DNA from: a virus
DNA: 24,101 bases
Direction: 5' to 3' (one strand)
IMG/VR virus record: IMGVR_UViG_3300025314_000101
Location: 1 to 24,101 of that record
Below, in pieces: positions 12,925 through 20,156 of this stretch. Position numbers and translations under genes: made by a program. Numbering within the stretch: the first letter of the stretch is position 1; the number at the start of each line of letters is the position of its first letter. The notes beneath the pieces are model-generated. The model had not been told where the DNA came from and did no database searches. It saw only the letters and a program-made list of their open reading frames with translations.

Positions 12925-14490
12925 CTAATACTTACGAATTTCCTTTTCCATTACATCGCCCTTCTCTACGAAGTTGATGTAATCCAAAATCTTATCTGAC
13001 CAACCATTAATTTGTGTAACATTCTTCTTTGTGCTCGGAGTTTGACTAGTACCATATGCTGACACATTCAAAGAATAAAGCCGAGCATTTGGATTGATTG
13101 CCGCTACATACTGTGTCCAAAGAATCTCAACAGAGCTATGCTTACCTAAATTCCAATAGGAAGAGTCATTTGTATTATAGCACTGCATATCTGAAATCAA
13201 AATAATTCGGTCAACTTTTATGCTATTTTTGATTAACTCTTCAAAAGCTAGCCAAGCGTTTGTTGAATGGCCAACATTTGTATTAACAATTTTCTGGATA
13301 TTACTAATCATCGTATCGTCTGGATTCAGACGGATGATTTTCGCACTTTCACCAAAACCAACTGTAATCGATTCTTCGGCCTTTTTTACCGAAAGCGCGC
13401 CAATTACAGCAGCAACTTCGGCATACGAAACTTCGCTCTTAGCACTTACTTGTGAGCCCGTCATTGACCCTGAAAGGTCAACAAATACGGCTGTAGAACC
13501 ACCAAGCTCAACATTCGTAATTGATTTCTCAAAAGCTTGGGCAATTGCTCGCTGAACCTTTTGATTATCACGAACATTCTTATAAGCACTATAGAACCGA
13601 AATGGTAGCTGCTTTGAACGCTTAATCTGCTCCTCGTCCGTTAAACGTTCAATTATAGCATCCAATTGAACATCTTTGTCGATAAAGTTTCTCAAATTAC
13701 GTAGTAACGCCATATAACCCATATTCGGCGCTACAAGCTCCCAAGTTTCCTTGGAAGAGCCAAACTTAGAAATCAGTGTTTCCCAAGTAACATTTGATGC
13801 CTTGATAAGCTCTTTTGCTTCACCGTCAATAGTTTCTTTGGCAAGTAGTTTCTTTAGCGCGCCAATCTTTGGTAGCGCATCAGCATCCACGATATCGTGT
13901 ACGAGATAATCGTACATAGCCTTAGAAACAGGATAATCCTTTTCACGATTAATCAAACGAAGAACATCACCAAGTTTAACCGCAGATTTATCTGAGTCAT
14001 ACTTGTTTAGCTGATATTCATCAAACTTATGAAAAGCGTCAGCCACACCCTTCTTCAATGAGTTAGGAATAGGCTTTCCATACTGAGCAAGCTGAAACGC
14101 TAAAACTTCTGATAATTCATCCGCACGCTTGATAATCTTTGGTGCATATTCACGAATAAAAGGCTTGCAAGCCGGGATACTCGCGCTTACAACTAAAATC
14201 ACTTGTGGAGTCGTGCGCAAATAAATCTCGTTGCGCGCATATGCCGCTAACTGCAAAGGAAACTTTGGGTCTATCTTTGCAACTTCAACTACATCATCGA
14301 TTGTATCTTGCGCCAACTTCTTGCCGCTTACATAGAACGTATCTTCGTTCCAAAATGCGCCAAGAACACGAGAAATAAGTCTCGCCTTTACTGGCAAAGT
14401 ATATGCTACTTCGCCCTCATAGTTTACCGTAGTTTCAGCGTCAATCTTTTCCAGACGTACGGCTGTTTTTGTCTTATTTAGTGTTGCCAT
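12925..14490 (-). CDS. rsr: Ro60-like TROVE/vWA protein (Rsr)
   Basis: 521 residues, the usual size of Ro60 and bacterial Rsr. Residues about 20-330 are the alpha-helical TROVE ring (FWNEDTFYVSGKKLAQ, LAAYARNEIYLRTTPQVILV, ASNVTWETLISKFGSSKETW, MGYMALLRNLRNF), and the rest a von Willebrand A domain with an intact MIDAS motif VFVDLSGSMTGS near residue 340 and ILISDMQCYN. Family knowledge: the ring holds single-stranded 3' ends of misfolded RNAs while Y RNA sits on its outer surface; in bacteria Rsr works with PNPase or other nucleases in RNA maturation and decay. Here it is flanked on the same strand by Y-A (34 bases upstream, in its leader) and Y-B (28 bases downstream). RBS GAGGTAAAAGGA precedes the ATG. 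Likely promoter at 14748-14777. Confidence 0.95.
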   Translation of the reverse strand: MATLNKTKTAVRLEKIDAETTVNYEGEVAYTLPVKARLISRVLGAFWNEDTFYVSGKKLAQDTIDDVVEVAKIDPKFPLQLAAYARNEIYLRTTPQVILVVSASIPACKPFIREYAPKIIKRADELSEVLAFQLAQYGKPIPNSLKKGVADAFHKFDEYQLNKYDSDKSAVKLGDVLRLINREKDYPVSKAMYDYLVHDIVDADALPKIGALKKLLAKETIDGEAKELIKASNVTWETLISKFGSSKETWELVAPNMGYMALLRNLRNFIDKDVQLDAIIERLTDEEQIKRSKQLPFRFYSAYKNVRDNQKVQRAIAQAFEKSITNVELGGSTAVFVDLSGSMTGSQVSAKSEVSYAEVAAVIGALSVKKAEESITVGFGESAKIIRLNPDDTMISNIQKIVNTNVGHSTNAWLAFEELIKNSIKVDRIILISDMQCYNTNDSSYWNLGKHSSVEILWTQYVAAINPNARLYSLNVSAYGTSQTPSTKKNVTQINGWSDKILDYINFVEKGDVMEKEIRKY

Positions 14491-14523
14491 TCCTTTTACC
14501 TCAATTCGTTGCTAGCGATAATT

Positions 14524-14597
14524 TAGTCCGAGAATAGGTGATTAGAGTTTTTATTAAAATGTTATTTAAGAAGTATCTCTAATCGCACTACGGACTA
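14524..14597 (-). ncRNA. Minimal Y RNA-like Y-A in the Ro60 leader
   Basis: 74 bases. Outer stem TAGTCCG/CGGACTA, inner stem ATTAGAG/CTCTAAT, internal loop 5' TAGTGCG and 3' ending TATTCT, then ATACTTC and an A/T-rich terminal loop of about 29 bases. There is no tRNA-like module. It ends 33 bases before the Ro60 start codon, so it can be a free RNA, or an mRNA element by which Ro60 controls its own synthesis. Confidence 0.75.
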
Positions 14598-14625
14598 CTT
14601 ATTATGTTCGGAAAAAGGGGTTCCG

Positions 14626-14757
14626 TTATTTTATATCACCCTCTTCCTTTGATTTTGGCCCACGCTTTTTCTTTCCCCCGGTCGGTTTTGGAGCCGGTCG
14701 TGGGCTACCAAATGGTCTATCTAATGTCCTAATAGGTTGTTTACTTGATTCTACCAT
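14626..14757 (-). CDS. Possible small Pro/Lys-rich protein
   Basis: 43 residues from the ATG at 14757, with GAGG nine bases upstream; longer starts reach back into the tRNA-Cys gene and are unlikely. It reads MVESSKQPIRTLDRPFGS then PRPAPKPTGGKKKRGPKSKE. It is basic, disordered-looking and could bind nucleic acid. The promoter at 14748-14777 overlaps its first codons, so it would have to be made from an upstream transcript. Low-complexity reading frames can be accidental. Confidence 0.35.
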   Translation of the reverse strand: MVESSKQPIRTLDRPFGSPRPAPKPTGGKKKRGPKSKEEGDIK

Positions 14758-14777
14758 AGGCATATACCTCATGTCAA
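14748..14777 (-). promoter_or_regulatory. Sigma70-type promoter ahead of Y-A and the Ro60 gene
   Basis: TTGACA (14777-14772), 18-base spacer, TAGAAT (14753-14748), predicted +1 near 14741. A transcript from here would carry Y-A, the Ro60 gene and the Y RNA/tRNA array beyond. Confidence 0.5.
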
Positions 14778-14802
14778 GCTCTCTAGCAAGATTAGTCAAA
14801 AT

Positions 14803-14879
14803 TGGAGATTCTGACCCGATTCGGACGGGTGAACACCTGTTTTGCAAACAGAGCTATTAGGCCACTCTAGCACAGAATC
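14803..14879 (-). tRNA. tRNA-Cys(GCA)
   Basis: Acceptor GATTCTG/CAGAATC, D stem CTA/TAG, anticodon stem TCTGT/ACAGG with loop TTGCAAA, T arm ACCCG-TCCGAAT-CGGGT, discriminator T, encoded CCA. Confidence 0.92.
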
Positions 14880-14884
14880 ATGAT

Positions 14885-14960
14885 TGGTGGAGGACACGGA
14901 GAATCGAACTCCGACCTACTGCGTGCAAAGCAGTCGTGCTACCATTACCACTACGCCCCC
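14885..14960 (-). tRNA. tRNA-Ala(TGC) with an odd acceptor end
   Basis: D stem GTG/CAC, anticodon stem ACTGC/GCAGT with loop TTTGCAC, T arm CGGAG-TTCGATT-CTCCG. The 5' acceptor strand GGGGGCG pairs with TGTCCTC, but eight bases rather than seven lie between the T stem and ACCA, so the discriminator position is shifted by one. Its 5' end overlaps the last codons of the 14951-15136 gene by 10 bases. Confidence 0.8.
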
Positions 14961-15136
14961 ACAGGCTTGAAACAACGTTTACAAAATGGATTTAACACAT
15001 CTTTAGTATTCATTGGAAGATGGTAGACATCTTTAGCTTGGTCAATATTACAAGCTTCAAAAACTTGAGGAGTTTTACTAGCCCCAATCAATGTTCCTAG
15101 ATGTGTTTTATTTCGCGTTATAACGAAAATTTCCAT
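14951..15136 (-). CDS. Hypothetical protein, 61 aa, overlapping tRNA-Ala
   Basis: The start has AAAGGAATAAATAT before the ATG. The protein reads MEIFVITRNKTHLGTLIGA near the N-terminus and ends NPFCKRCFKPVGA, with one C-x2-C pair that may bind a metal. It looks coding. The last three codons and the stop lie inside the tRNA-Ala gene, so processing of the tRNA would cut this message. I do not recognise the family. Confidence 0.6.
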   Translation of the reverse strand: MEIFVITRNKTHLGTLIGASKTPQVFEACNIDQAKDVYHLPMNTKDVLNPFCKRCFKPVGA

Positions 15137-15183
15137 ATATTTATTCCTTTCTTTAATCTCCTTCCAAGGATGATGGCACTCAT

Positions 15184-15396
15184 TTAATCATCCCAAAATC
15201 CCCACGGAGTATATCCTACTTCGTGACACTCACAAATATCACAATCATAGAAAACATCAAAAAAACAACAATCGTGTTCACACCAGCAAACTACAGGAGC
15301 AAAGTGGCGGGGAGTAGAAGATTCGAACTCCTGTCGGTTTAACCCGTCGCCCGTTTTCAAGACGGGAGCATTACCAAGCTCTGCCAACTCCCCCAT
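15184..15396 (-). pseudogene. Cysteine-rich reading frame with a tRNA-Ser gene in its 5' part
   Basis: The C-terminal 35 residues (VVCWCEHDCCFFDVFYDCD then ICECHEVGYTPWGFWDD) hold seven Cys and two His and look like a real small zinc-binding protein. The only in-frame ATG lies three bases upstream of tRNA-Ser(TGA), so codons 2-31 are simply the tRNA gene read as protein, and there is no RBS. I infer that the tRNA replaced or landed in the original 5' end. Alternative: translation begins at a non-standard codon just after the tRNA, which would leave a functional short protein. Confidence 0.4.
15305..15393 (-). tRNA. tRNA-Ser(TGA)
   Basis: Class II tRNA. Acceptor GGGGAGT/ACTCCCC, D stem GCA/TGC, anticodon stem CCCGT/ACGGG with loop CTTGAAA, long variable arm with CGG/CCG stem, T arm AGGAG-TTCGAAT-CTTCT, discriminator G, encoded CCA. 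Confidence 0.93.
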
Positions 15397-15400
15397 GATT

Positions 15401-15763
15401 TTATTTGTTTTTTACTAGGTCTGGCCATAATACAACCTCATCGAACAGAAAATCTTTTCCACTCTCTGTAGGTAATGGGCCAATACCTAGAACTTTAGCA
15501 TCCCATCCATCATCTTCTTTAATAACATAAATGGTTCTGCCTTTTAATTTTCCCCATTCTTCTACTCCACAAGCTTTTAAAATTCGTATAATATAGTTAA
15601 TACCCCCCGGTGCCCCAATATGTCCATCTTTATTATAAGAAAGTGTATGCAATCCTACACCTTGACCAGAGCCCCCATAATCAAGTGTTAACCAAGCTGT
15701 GAAAATTCCATGGTCCTCAAAACCAAGAAAAGTGCTTTCAATCTTAGCGATTTGCTTATGCAT
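15401..15763 (-). CDS. Conserved phage hypothetical protein, 120 aa
   Basis: The ATG follows directly on the stop of the SLOG gene, with GAGGAAGAATAA as RBS. The pattern IESTFLGFEDHGIFTAWLTL then DYGGSGQGVG, followed by IIRILKACGVEEWGKLKGR, is one I have seen repeatedly in unnamed phage proteins; the function is not known. The GGSGQG turn and the C-terminal KDFLFDEVVLW suggest a compact alpha/beta protein without membrane or metal-binding segments. Located among tRNA and small Zn-binding genes. Confidence 0.8.
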   Translation of the reverse strand: MHKQIAKIESTFLGFEDHGIFTAWLTLDYGGSGQGVGLHTLSYNKDGHIGAPGGINYIIRILKACGVEEWGKLKGRTIYVIKEDDGWDAKVLGIGPLPTESGKDFLFDEVVLWPDLVKNK

Positions 15764-16129
15764 TTATTCTTCCTCAAATTCCTGATATGGAACACCTAAT
15801 TCTTTGGCCCAATGGATAGTATTAGCTGTCCCTCCTTCACCGAGGCGTCCTTTACTATAAAAGGCGAGGACCAAATCACTGTTTTCAACGATTCTTCGAT
15901 TCCTGATGAATGTAGCACCGCGACCAAATCGACCGTATCTTGGGTAACAAACAAGGATATCGAAGCCCCTTTCTTTAGCATATCGTTGAGCCATGGAATC
16001 CACTCCAATGGCTCCCCCGGATACGATTGTATCATCTTCTTGGAGATATTCATCTAATGTCTTTTTTAATTGCTCCCAATTTTTGAATATGCGCGAACCA
16101 ACGACAGCTATCTTTCTATTCGCTATCAT
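15764..16129 (-). CDS. SLOG-superfamily (DUF2493/DprA-like) nucleotide-binding protein
   Basis: About 121 residues from the ATG at 16129; the frame extends 30 codons upstream but that part overlaps the zinc-ribbon gene. MIANRKIAVVGSRIFKNW is the first Rossmann strand with the V-G-S-R motif, DTIVSGGAIGVDSMAQRYA carries the SGG-A-x-G-x-D nucleotide-binding signature, and GRGATFIRNRRIVENSDLVLAF is the next conserved block. Family members bind nucleotides or nucleotide-derived signals (YspA-like). Possible roles are nucleotide salvage or sensing; no partner is evident. It is tightly coupled to the 120-residue gene downstream. Confidence 0.85.
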   Translation of the reverse strand: MIANRKIAVVGSRIFKNWEQLKKTLDEYLQEDDTIVSGGAIGVDSMAQRYAKERGFDILVCYPRYGRFGRGATFIRNRRIVENSDLVLAFYSKGRLGEGGTANTIHWAKELGVPYQEFEEE

Positions 16130-16322
16130 TAGGACTATCCGGCCAATGGCGTACTTTCCACTCTTGAACAACTCGCTTATATCCGCATCGCTTACAAGTA
16201 ACATGCATATGTTCACCACGCGCTGAGCAAGTAAACCAATAACATGTTTTTGTGGCGGGCTGGAATTCTATTAGAGGGCTATCTGCCCCACATTTACAAC
16301 AAGAACCGAAATTCGTTTCCAC
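16116..16322 (-). CDS. Zinc-ribbon protein, 68 aa
   Basis: Starts at GTG 16322 with AAGGA six to seven bases upstream, 15 bases after the end of tRNA-Ser(GCT). Two metal-binding pairs are visible: CCKCG near residue 8 and CKRCG near residue 43, with an additional C/H (CYWFTCSARGEHMHV) between. Such small ribbons are frequent in phages and may bind RNA, DNA or RNA polymerase. It overlaps the SLOG start by 14 bases. Confidence 0.75.
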   Translation of the reverse strand: METNFGSCCKCGADSPLIEFQPATKTCYWFTCSARGEHMHVTCKRCGYKRVVQEWKVRHWPDSPNDSE

Positions 16323-16336
16323 AAGTTTTCCTTCTT

Positions 16337-16428
16337 TGGCGGATAGAGCGAGATTCGAACTCGCGGTAGACGAATAACGCTACAACGGTTTAGCAAACCG
16401 TCGCTTTAAGCCTCTCAGCCACCTATCC
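16337..16428 (-). tRNA. tRNA-Ser(GCT)
   Basis: Class II. Acceptor GGATAGG/TCTATCC, D arm with GCTGAGAGGC, anticodon stem ACGGT/ACCGT with loop TTGCTAA, long variable arm, T arm GCGAG-TTCGAAT-CTCGC, discriminator G, encoded CCA. Confidence 0.93.
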
Positions 16429-16437
16429 ATTATTTTA

Positions 16438-16491
16438 GGAGCCCAGCCGCCGAGAAACCGTATCCAGCCCACGACGGTTCTCTGGCGCTCC
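16438..16491 (-). ncRNA. Long hairpin at the 5' end of the tRNA-Ser transcript
   Basis: Minus strand GGAGC/GCTCC, then CGCC/GGCG, then GAGAACCGT paired with ACGGTTTCTC (one bulged base), closed by a 12-base loop CGTGGGCTGGAT. The promoter at 16500-16529 predicts +1 at about 16493, so the RNA starts with this hairpin. It could be a leader, a processing signal for the tRNA, or a small RNA by itself. Confidence 0.5.
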
Positions 16492-16499
16492 CACTATGC

Positions 16500-16529
16500 A
16501 CTATATCACACCCACAATAACAATGTCAA
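16500..16529 (-). promoter_or_regulatory. Sigma70-type promoter for the tRNA-Ser/zinc-ribbon unit
   Basis: TTGACA (16529-16524), 18-base spacer, TATAGT (16505-16500). It starts just after the stop of the 16532-16867 gene and would feed the 16428-14500 genes. Confidence 0.7.
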
Positions 16530-16531
16530 GT

Positions 16532-16867
16532 CTATTTTTCCTTAGTGTCCGGGTCATTTTTAAAAGCATTTAGAGCCTCAGAAAGTGGTATTTCACCCAT
16601 TGTTGTTAGATTTTGATAAGATTGCTCACCATAATGTTTTCCCTGCCTATCTGTATAAAGATAGACAATCGTTTTAATTCGTTGAACAAATACCTTGGCA
16701 TTTCCATCATTAATCTTCTTTATTTTTGGTTCGATAGTTTCAATTGCGGGAGCACTAATACCATTTTCAGGCAAATTCTCGGATGGCGGGAGGTTATCAA
16801 TTAAATTCTTCCATATATTAGGGTCTTTAGGAATGGTCAGATTAATCACCTTTTTTCCAGATATCAC
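16532..16867 (-). CDS. Hypothetical protein, 111 aa, after the polymerase gene
   Basis: Starts at GTG 16867 (or GTG 16849, six codons later), overlapping the end of the polymerase gene. The N-terminal half is Pro/Asn-rich (LIDNLPPSENLPENGI) and probably flexible, and the C-terminal half KVFVQRIKTIVYLYTDRQGK then LTTMGEIPLSEALNAF looks folded. No known motif. It may be an accessory protein of the polymerase because of the overlap, which is inference. It is the last gene of the replication operon. Confidence 0.65.
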   Translation of the reverse strand: MISGKKVINLTIPKDPNIWKNLIDNLPPSENLPENGISAPAIETIEPKIKKINDGNAKVFVQRIKTIVYLYTDRQGKHYGEQSYQNLTTMGEIPLSEALNAFKNDPDTKEK

Positions 16868-18629
16868 TTACGTATGCATCTACCTTTACCGGAACCTTTT
16901 TTAATACCTCACTTGCTGAGCGAAGCATTGATTCCACAACTACTTCCTTAACACTTGCCGCGTGACGCTTATGGGCTAGTACAACGATTTCATCGTGGAC
17001 TTGAATAATGATTTTTGCGCGATATGAATAATTTTCTAAATCATTGTATAAATTAATCATCGCTAACTTAGTAATATCGGCATTTGTCCCCTGAATAGGG
17101 GCATTAGCACCTTGTCGTTTGATAGATGCTATCTCTTGTAGATAATTCGGAGCATCGCCCGAAGTTGGGCGCTTAAAATACCTTTTGCGCCCAAGCATGG
17201 TAACAGAAAACTCATTTCTGTACGCTAACTCACCCGCTTGATGCAACCACTCAACAACATCTTTATAGGCTGCTCGATAACGATTCATGATATTTTGAAC
17301 CTGTCTAAATGTAAACTTCGTAGACCGGCCTTCCTTCATTGATTCTAGATTTAGCATATCCATAAGTTTACTAGGACCCATCCCATAGGCTAACCCAAAG
17401 TTAATCGTCTTAGCAATAAATCGTTGTTCCTTAGTGACATTTTCTATCTTTAATCCAAAGATAGCTCCGGCTGTCGCTGTGTGTAAATCCTCACCAGAAG
17501 TAAACGCTTCCATGAATCGAGCATCGTTACTAAGCTCAGCTAAGATACGCAGTTCGATTTGTGAATAATCAGCAACCACAATTGCGTAGTCTTTTAGTGA
17601 CACGCATTGACGAAATTCATCTGGCATCTGCTGTAGATTCGGTTTTTTACATGCAAATCTTCCTGTTGCTGTTCCTATCTGTTGCCAATCAGGATGAATT
17701 CGATTTGTAAAAGGATGAATCTCCCCTAGAAATGTTTCCCCATAAGAGGACATAATCTTTTGGAGTTTTCGATAGTGTAAAAGCTCTTTTGCGGCTGGAT
17801 GATTAATAATACCAATTTCGCGCTCATTTGTAGCATTTAAATGCACGCCAATCTTCCCGAACGCTTCTTTTAGTTGCTTAGGACTGTTAAGATTAATAGC
17901 ATCCCTAACAAACATGCCTAATTGTTCTGACACTGTTTCAGGAAATAACAATTCATTCATCTTTACTCTGGAAGTTTCATGCTCTATAGCATAACCTTCC
18001 ATTTTTGCACGCCATTTTGGAACATCAATAGGCACGCCTTCTATCTCCATAGCAGCAATAACTTGTGTAAGCTGGAACTCAATATCAGCTACTTGTTCCA
18101 TTCCCTCTTTGGCTAAAATCTCTTTTTGTGCCTTCCAAATCGGGAATAAAACAACAACATCGTTAGCAGCATAGGATAGCTGCTCGTCTGTAAAGGCTTC
18201 TAAGGGCCGAATTTCCGTAAATGACATTCTGATGCCTTTACCTAGCTCAACACCCGCGTACTTAGCTGCTAGAGCCTTCAGACCTGTGTTTGCATAGCCG
18301 GGAGAAATAAGTGCTTCAGCTATCATCGTATCAAAAACATTGTTAATTTTTGCGCCTAAATGATTAAGGGTAAATGCTTGCTCAAACTTAGCATTCTGGA
18401 TAAGTTTTAACCATTTACGGCTTTCAAAAAACGGAATAAGCGGATGTAAATCCACCGTTCCTACATTGATGACATATTGCTTATCACCAAATCCTATCTG
18501 GCACAACAGAATTCTAGAATCTAGTGGGTTAAGTCCACTAGTTTCTAAGTCGAGTGCGAAAGTATCGTATCTGCCAAAGTCGGCAAGAACGTCTGTAAGG
18601 TTCTTTTCGACATAGATGAAATCAACCAC
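16842..18629 (-). CDS. polA: Family A DNA polymerase with 3'-5' exonuclease
   Basis: 595 residues, without the N-terminal 5' nuclease of cellular Pol I. The exonuclease shows Exo I DLETSG, Exo II IQNAKFEQAF and Exo III YAANDVVVL. The polymerase shows motif A VVADYSQIELRILAEL, motif B RFIAKTINFGLAYGMG, and motif C IIQVHDEIVV, so both activities look intact. Position 762 equivalent in motif B is Phe as in most cellular and phage enzymes. Starts at GTG with GGAG eight bases upstream; overlaps the primase end by 85 bases, indicating coupled expression. Likely the phage replicative polymerase. Confidence 0.95.
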   Translation of the reverse strand: MVDFIYVEKNLTDVLADFGRYDTFALDLETSGLNPLDSRILLCQIGFGDKQYVINVGTVDLHPLIPFFESRKWLKLIQNAKFEQAFTLNHLGAKINNVFDTMIAEALISPGYANTGLKALAAKYAGVELGKGIRMSFTEIRPLEAFTDEQLSYAANDVVVLFPIWKAQKEILAKEGMEQVADIEFQLTQVIAAMEIEGVPIDVPKWRAKMEGYAIEHETSRVKMNELLFPETVSEQLGMFVRDAINLNSPKQLKEAFGKIGVHLNATNEREIGIINHPAAKELLHYRKLQKIMSSYGETFLGEIHPFTNRIHPDWQQIGTATGRFACKKPNLQQMPDEFRQCVSLKDYAIVVADYSQIELRILAELSNDARFMEAFTSGEDLHTATAGAIFGLKIENVTKEQRFIAKTINFGLAYGMGPSKLMDMLNLESMKEGRSTKFTFRQVQNIMNRYRAAYKDVVEWLHQAGELAYRNEFSVTMLGRKRYFKRPTSGDAPNYLQEIASIKRQGANAPIQGTNADITKLAMINLYNDLENYSYRAKIIIQVHDEIVVLAHKRHAASVKEVVVESMLRSASEVLKKVPVKVDAYVSDIWKKGD

Positions 18630-19597
18630 TCCGTTTGCTCCAATACTAATTTTTTAAACTTTTCCCACTGTACAACATTCATTTCTAACTCTCCAACATC
18701 TTTCACACCAAGACTTGTATAATCTAGAATAATAGAATCTTCTCCAAGAGAATGTTGTAATGAAATAGCCGCACTTTTACCGGGGGCATCATTATCGGGA
18801 ACGATAACAATCTTCTTTCCGCGTAATAAACTTCGATTTGACCGTGTAATATGAGTTCCTCCGACGACTGCTGCCGGATATCCGTTTTGCCGAAGTAACA
18901 GCCAATCAAATTGACCTTCCGCAATAAAAATGATAGGCGAATGCCTAACTTCCCAAAAACCAAAAATGGGTTTAGGCATCCTTGTTCCAAGATATTTTAG
19001 TTTATCATTCGTAACAGTTCTTCCCATCATAAAATCACATAACAAACTCCCTGAAATGAGATTCGGAATAGTTATTCGATGAGACATGGCCTCATAACCA
19101 TCTTTGCTTATCAAGCCTATTTCTTGACCTAACTTATATTCTTCTGCGTAATTTAAACGTAAAACTTTACCATCTGTATATCCAATCTTATACTTCATGG
19201 CTGTATCAGCAGTTATCCCCCGCCCAAATAAATATGTTAAAGGACCGGGACTTTTTAAAGCAAATTGATGATACTCCTCTGCACAACCATATAAAAATTT
19301 ATATGTTTGAGTAGAATTTTTAACCTTTATAACGGTATTTTTATCTGATTTAAGAAATCGAAAATCTTCCCCAACATATTCCCTCGCAGCTTCGTCAGAC
19401 ATGCCTTTAAAGTCAGTCAGAAATTTTACTGCATCTCCCCACTCATGGCAACCAAAACAAAAATACGTCCCACTCGGATAAACAGTAAAGGATGGGTCAC
19501 GGTCACCCCTATGAAAAGGACAATGCGCAACCCACCGTTCCTGACTGCTCTCGATTAGCTTGATATTATTCTCTTTTAGAATATCATAAAGATTCAC
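18545..19597 (-). CDS. DnaG-type DNA primase (CHC2 zinc finger and Toprim)
   Basis: 350 residues from GTG 19597 (GGTGGAGAAGC upstream). The zinc finger is AHCPFHRGDRDPSFTVYPSG then TYFCFGCHEWGD (CHC2 type, residues about 25-65). The Toprim domain contains IFIAEGQFDWLLLRQNG (catalytic Glu) and KIVIVPDNDAPGKSAA (D-x-D). No helicase domain is fused, so a separate helicase is expected elsewhere. The start overlaps the methyltransferase stop by 14 bases and the end overlaps the polymerase by 85 bases. It makes RNA primers for the polymerase encoded next to it. Confidence 0.93.
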   Translation of the reverse strand: MNLYDILKENNIKLIESSQERWVAHCPFHRGDRDPSFTVYPSGTYFCFGCHEWGDAVKFLTDFKGMSDEAAREYVGEDFRFLKSDKNTVIKVKNSTQTYKFLYGCAEEYHQFALKSPGPLTYLFGRGITADTAMKYKIGYTDGKVLRLNYAEEYKLGQEIGLISKDGYEAMSHRITIPNLISGSLLCDFMMGRTVTNDKLKYLGTRMPKPIFGFWEVRHSPIIFIAEGQFDWLLLRQNGYPAAVVGGTHITRSNRSLLRGKKIVIVPDNDAPGKSAAISLQHSLGEDSIILDYTSLGVKDVGELEMNVVQWEKFKKLVLEQTEWLISSMSKRTLQTFLPTLADTILSHST

Positions 19598-20153
19598 GCT
19601 TCTCCACCACTGCGCCGATATTTAATTGTGTGTAAGCCTTAACAGGATAAAATCCTTTTAAATTTAGTGTTGGAATTTCGTTGATATAACCAGCTAATAT
19701 CTTTTGGCTAAAGCCTGTCTTATGTTCTTGCCCCGGACCTATCTGCAATCCAAATATTTGGTCCATTTCCATGCCATTAGACGGATTTCTAAGCCACCCA
19801 CGAATCACAAATTCCAAATCCGGTACTAAAAGCAATAATGTTGCACCGGGCTTCATTACTCTTGCAAATTCTCGTAATGTTGGTGGAACATGATATTTTG
19901 TAACATGTTCTAAAGTCTGCCAACAAACAATACCATCCACAGATTCGTCAGGAAAGGGCATATCCCACATATAAGCTTTGACATTTACTTGGTCACTTTC
20001 TTCATAAGCATCAACGCCAATAAAGCGGTCATCAAGTTTTGAATCTGCTCCACAGCCAACATCTAATAAAAGCCCGCCCTTGCCCATCATCTCATAGACA
20101 AGATTAACCCACGGGGAATTTATTGGTTCATCACTTCCAACAAATATTCTCAT
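19584..20153 (-). CDS. SAM-dependent methyltransferase (type 11)
   Basis: 189 residues. LLLDVGCGADSKLDDRF is the SAM loop, VDAYEESDQ the acidic residue after beta-2, and DMPFPDESVDGIVCWQTLEHV the typical motif-II region; PGATLLLLVPDLEFV is strand 5. Four bases lie between the nrdJ stop and the ATG, and it overlaps the primase. The unexpected position inside the replication operon suggests nucleotide or DNA modification as one possibility, but sequence shows only the generic fold, so a sugar or small-molecule role is equally possible. Confidence 0.85.
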   Translation of the reverse strand: MRIFVGSDEPINSPWVNLVYEMMGKGGLLLDVGCGADSKLDDRFIGVDAYEESDQVNVKAYMWDMPFPDESVDGIVCWQTLEHVTKYHVPPTLREFARVMKPGATLLLLVPDLEFVIRGWLRNPSNGMEMDQIFGLQIGPGQEHKTGFSQKILAGYINEIPTLNLKGFYPVKAYTQLNIGAVVEKRESL

Positions 20154-20156
20154 ACA

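Noticed and set aside
14758-14847. N-terminal extension of the Pro/Lys-rich ORF
   Set aside because: The upstream part lies within tRNA-Cys and the promoter region, so a start there is unlikely.
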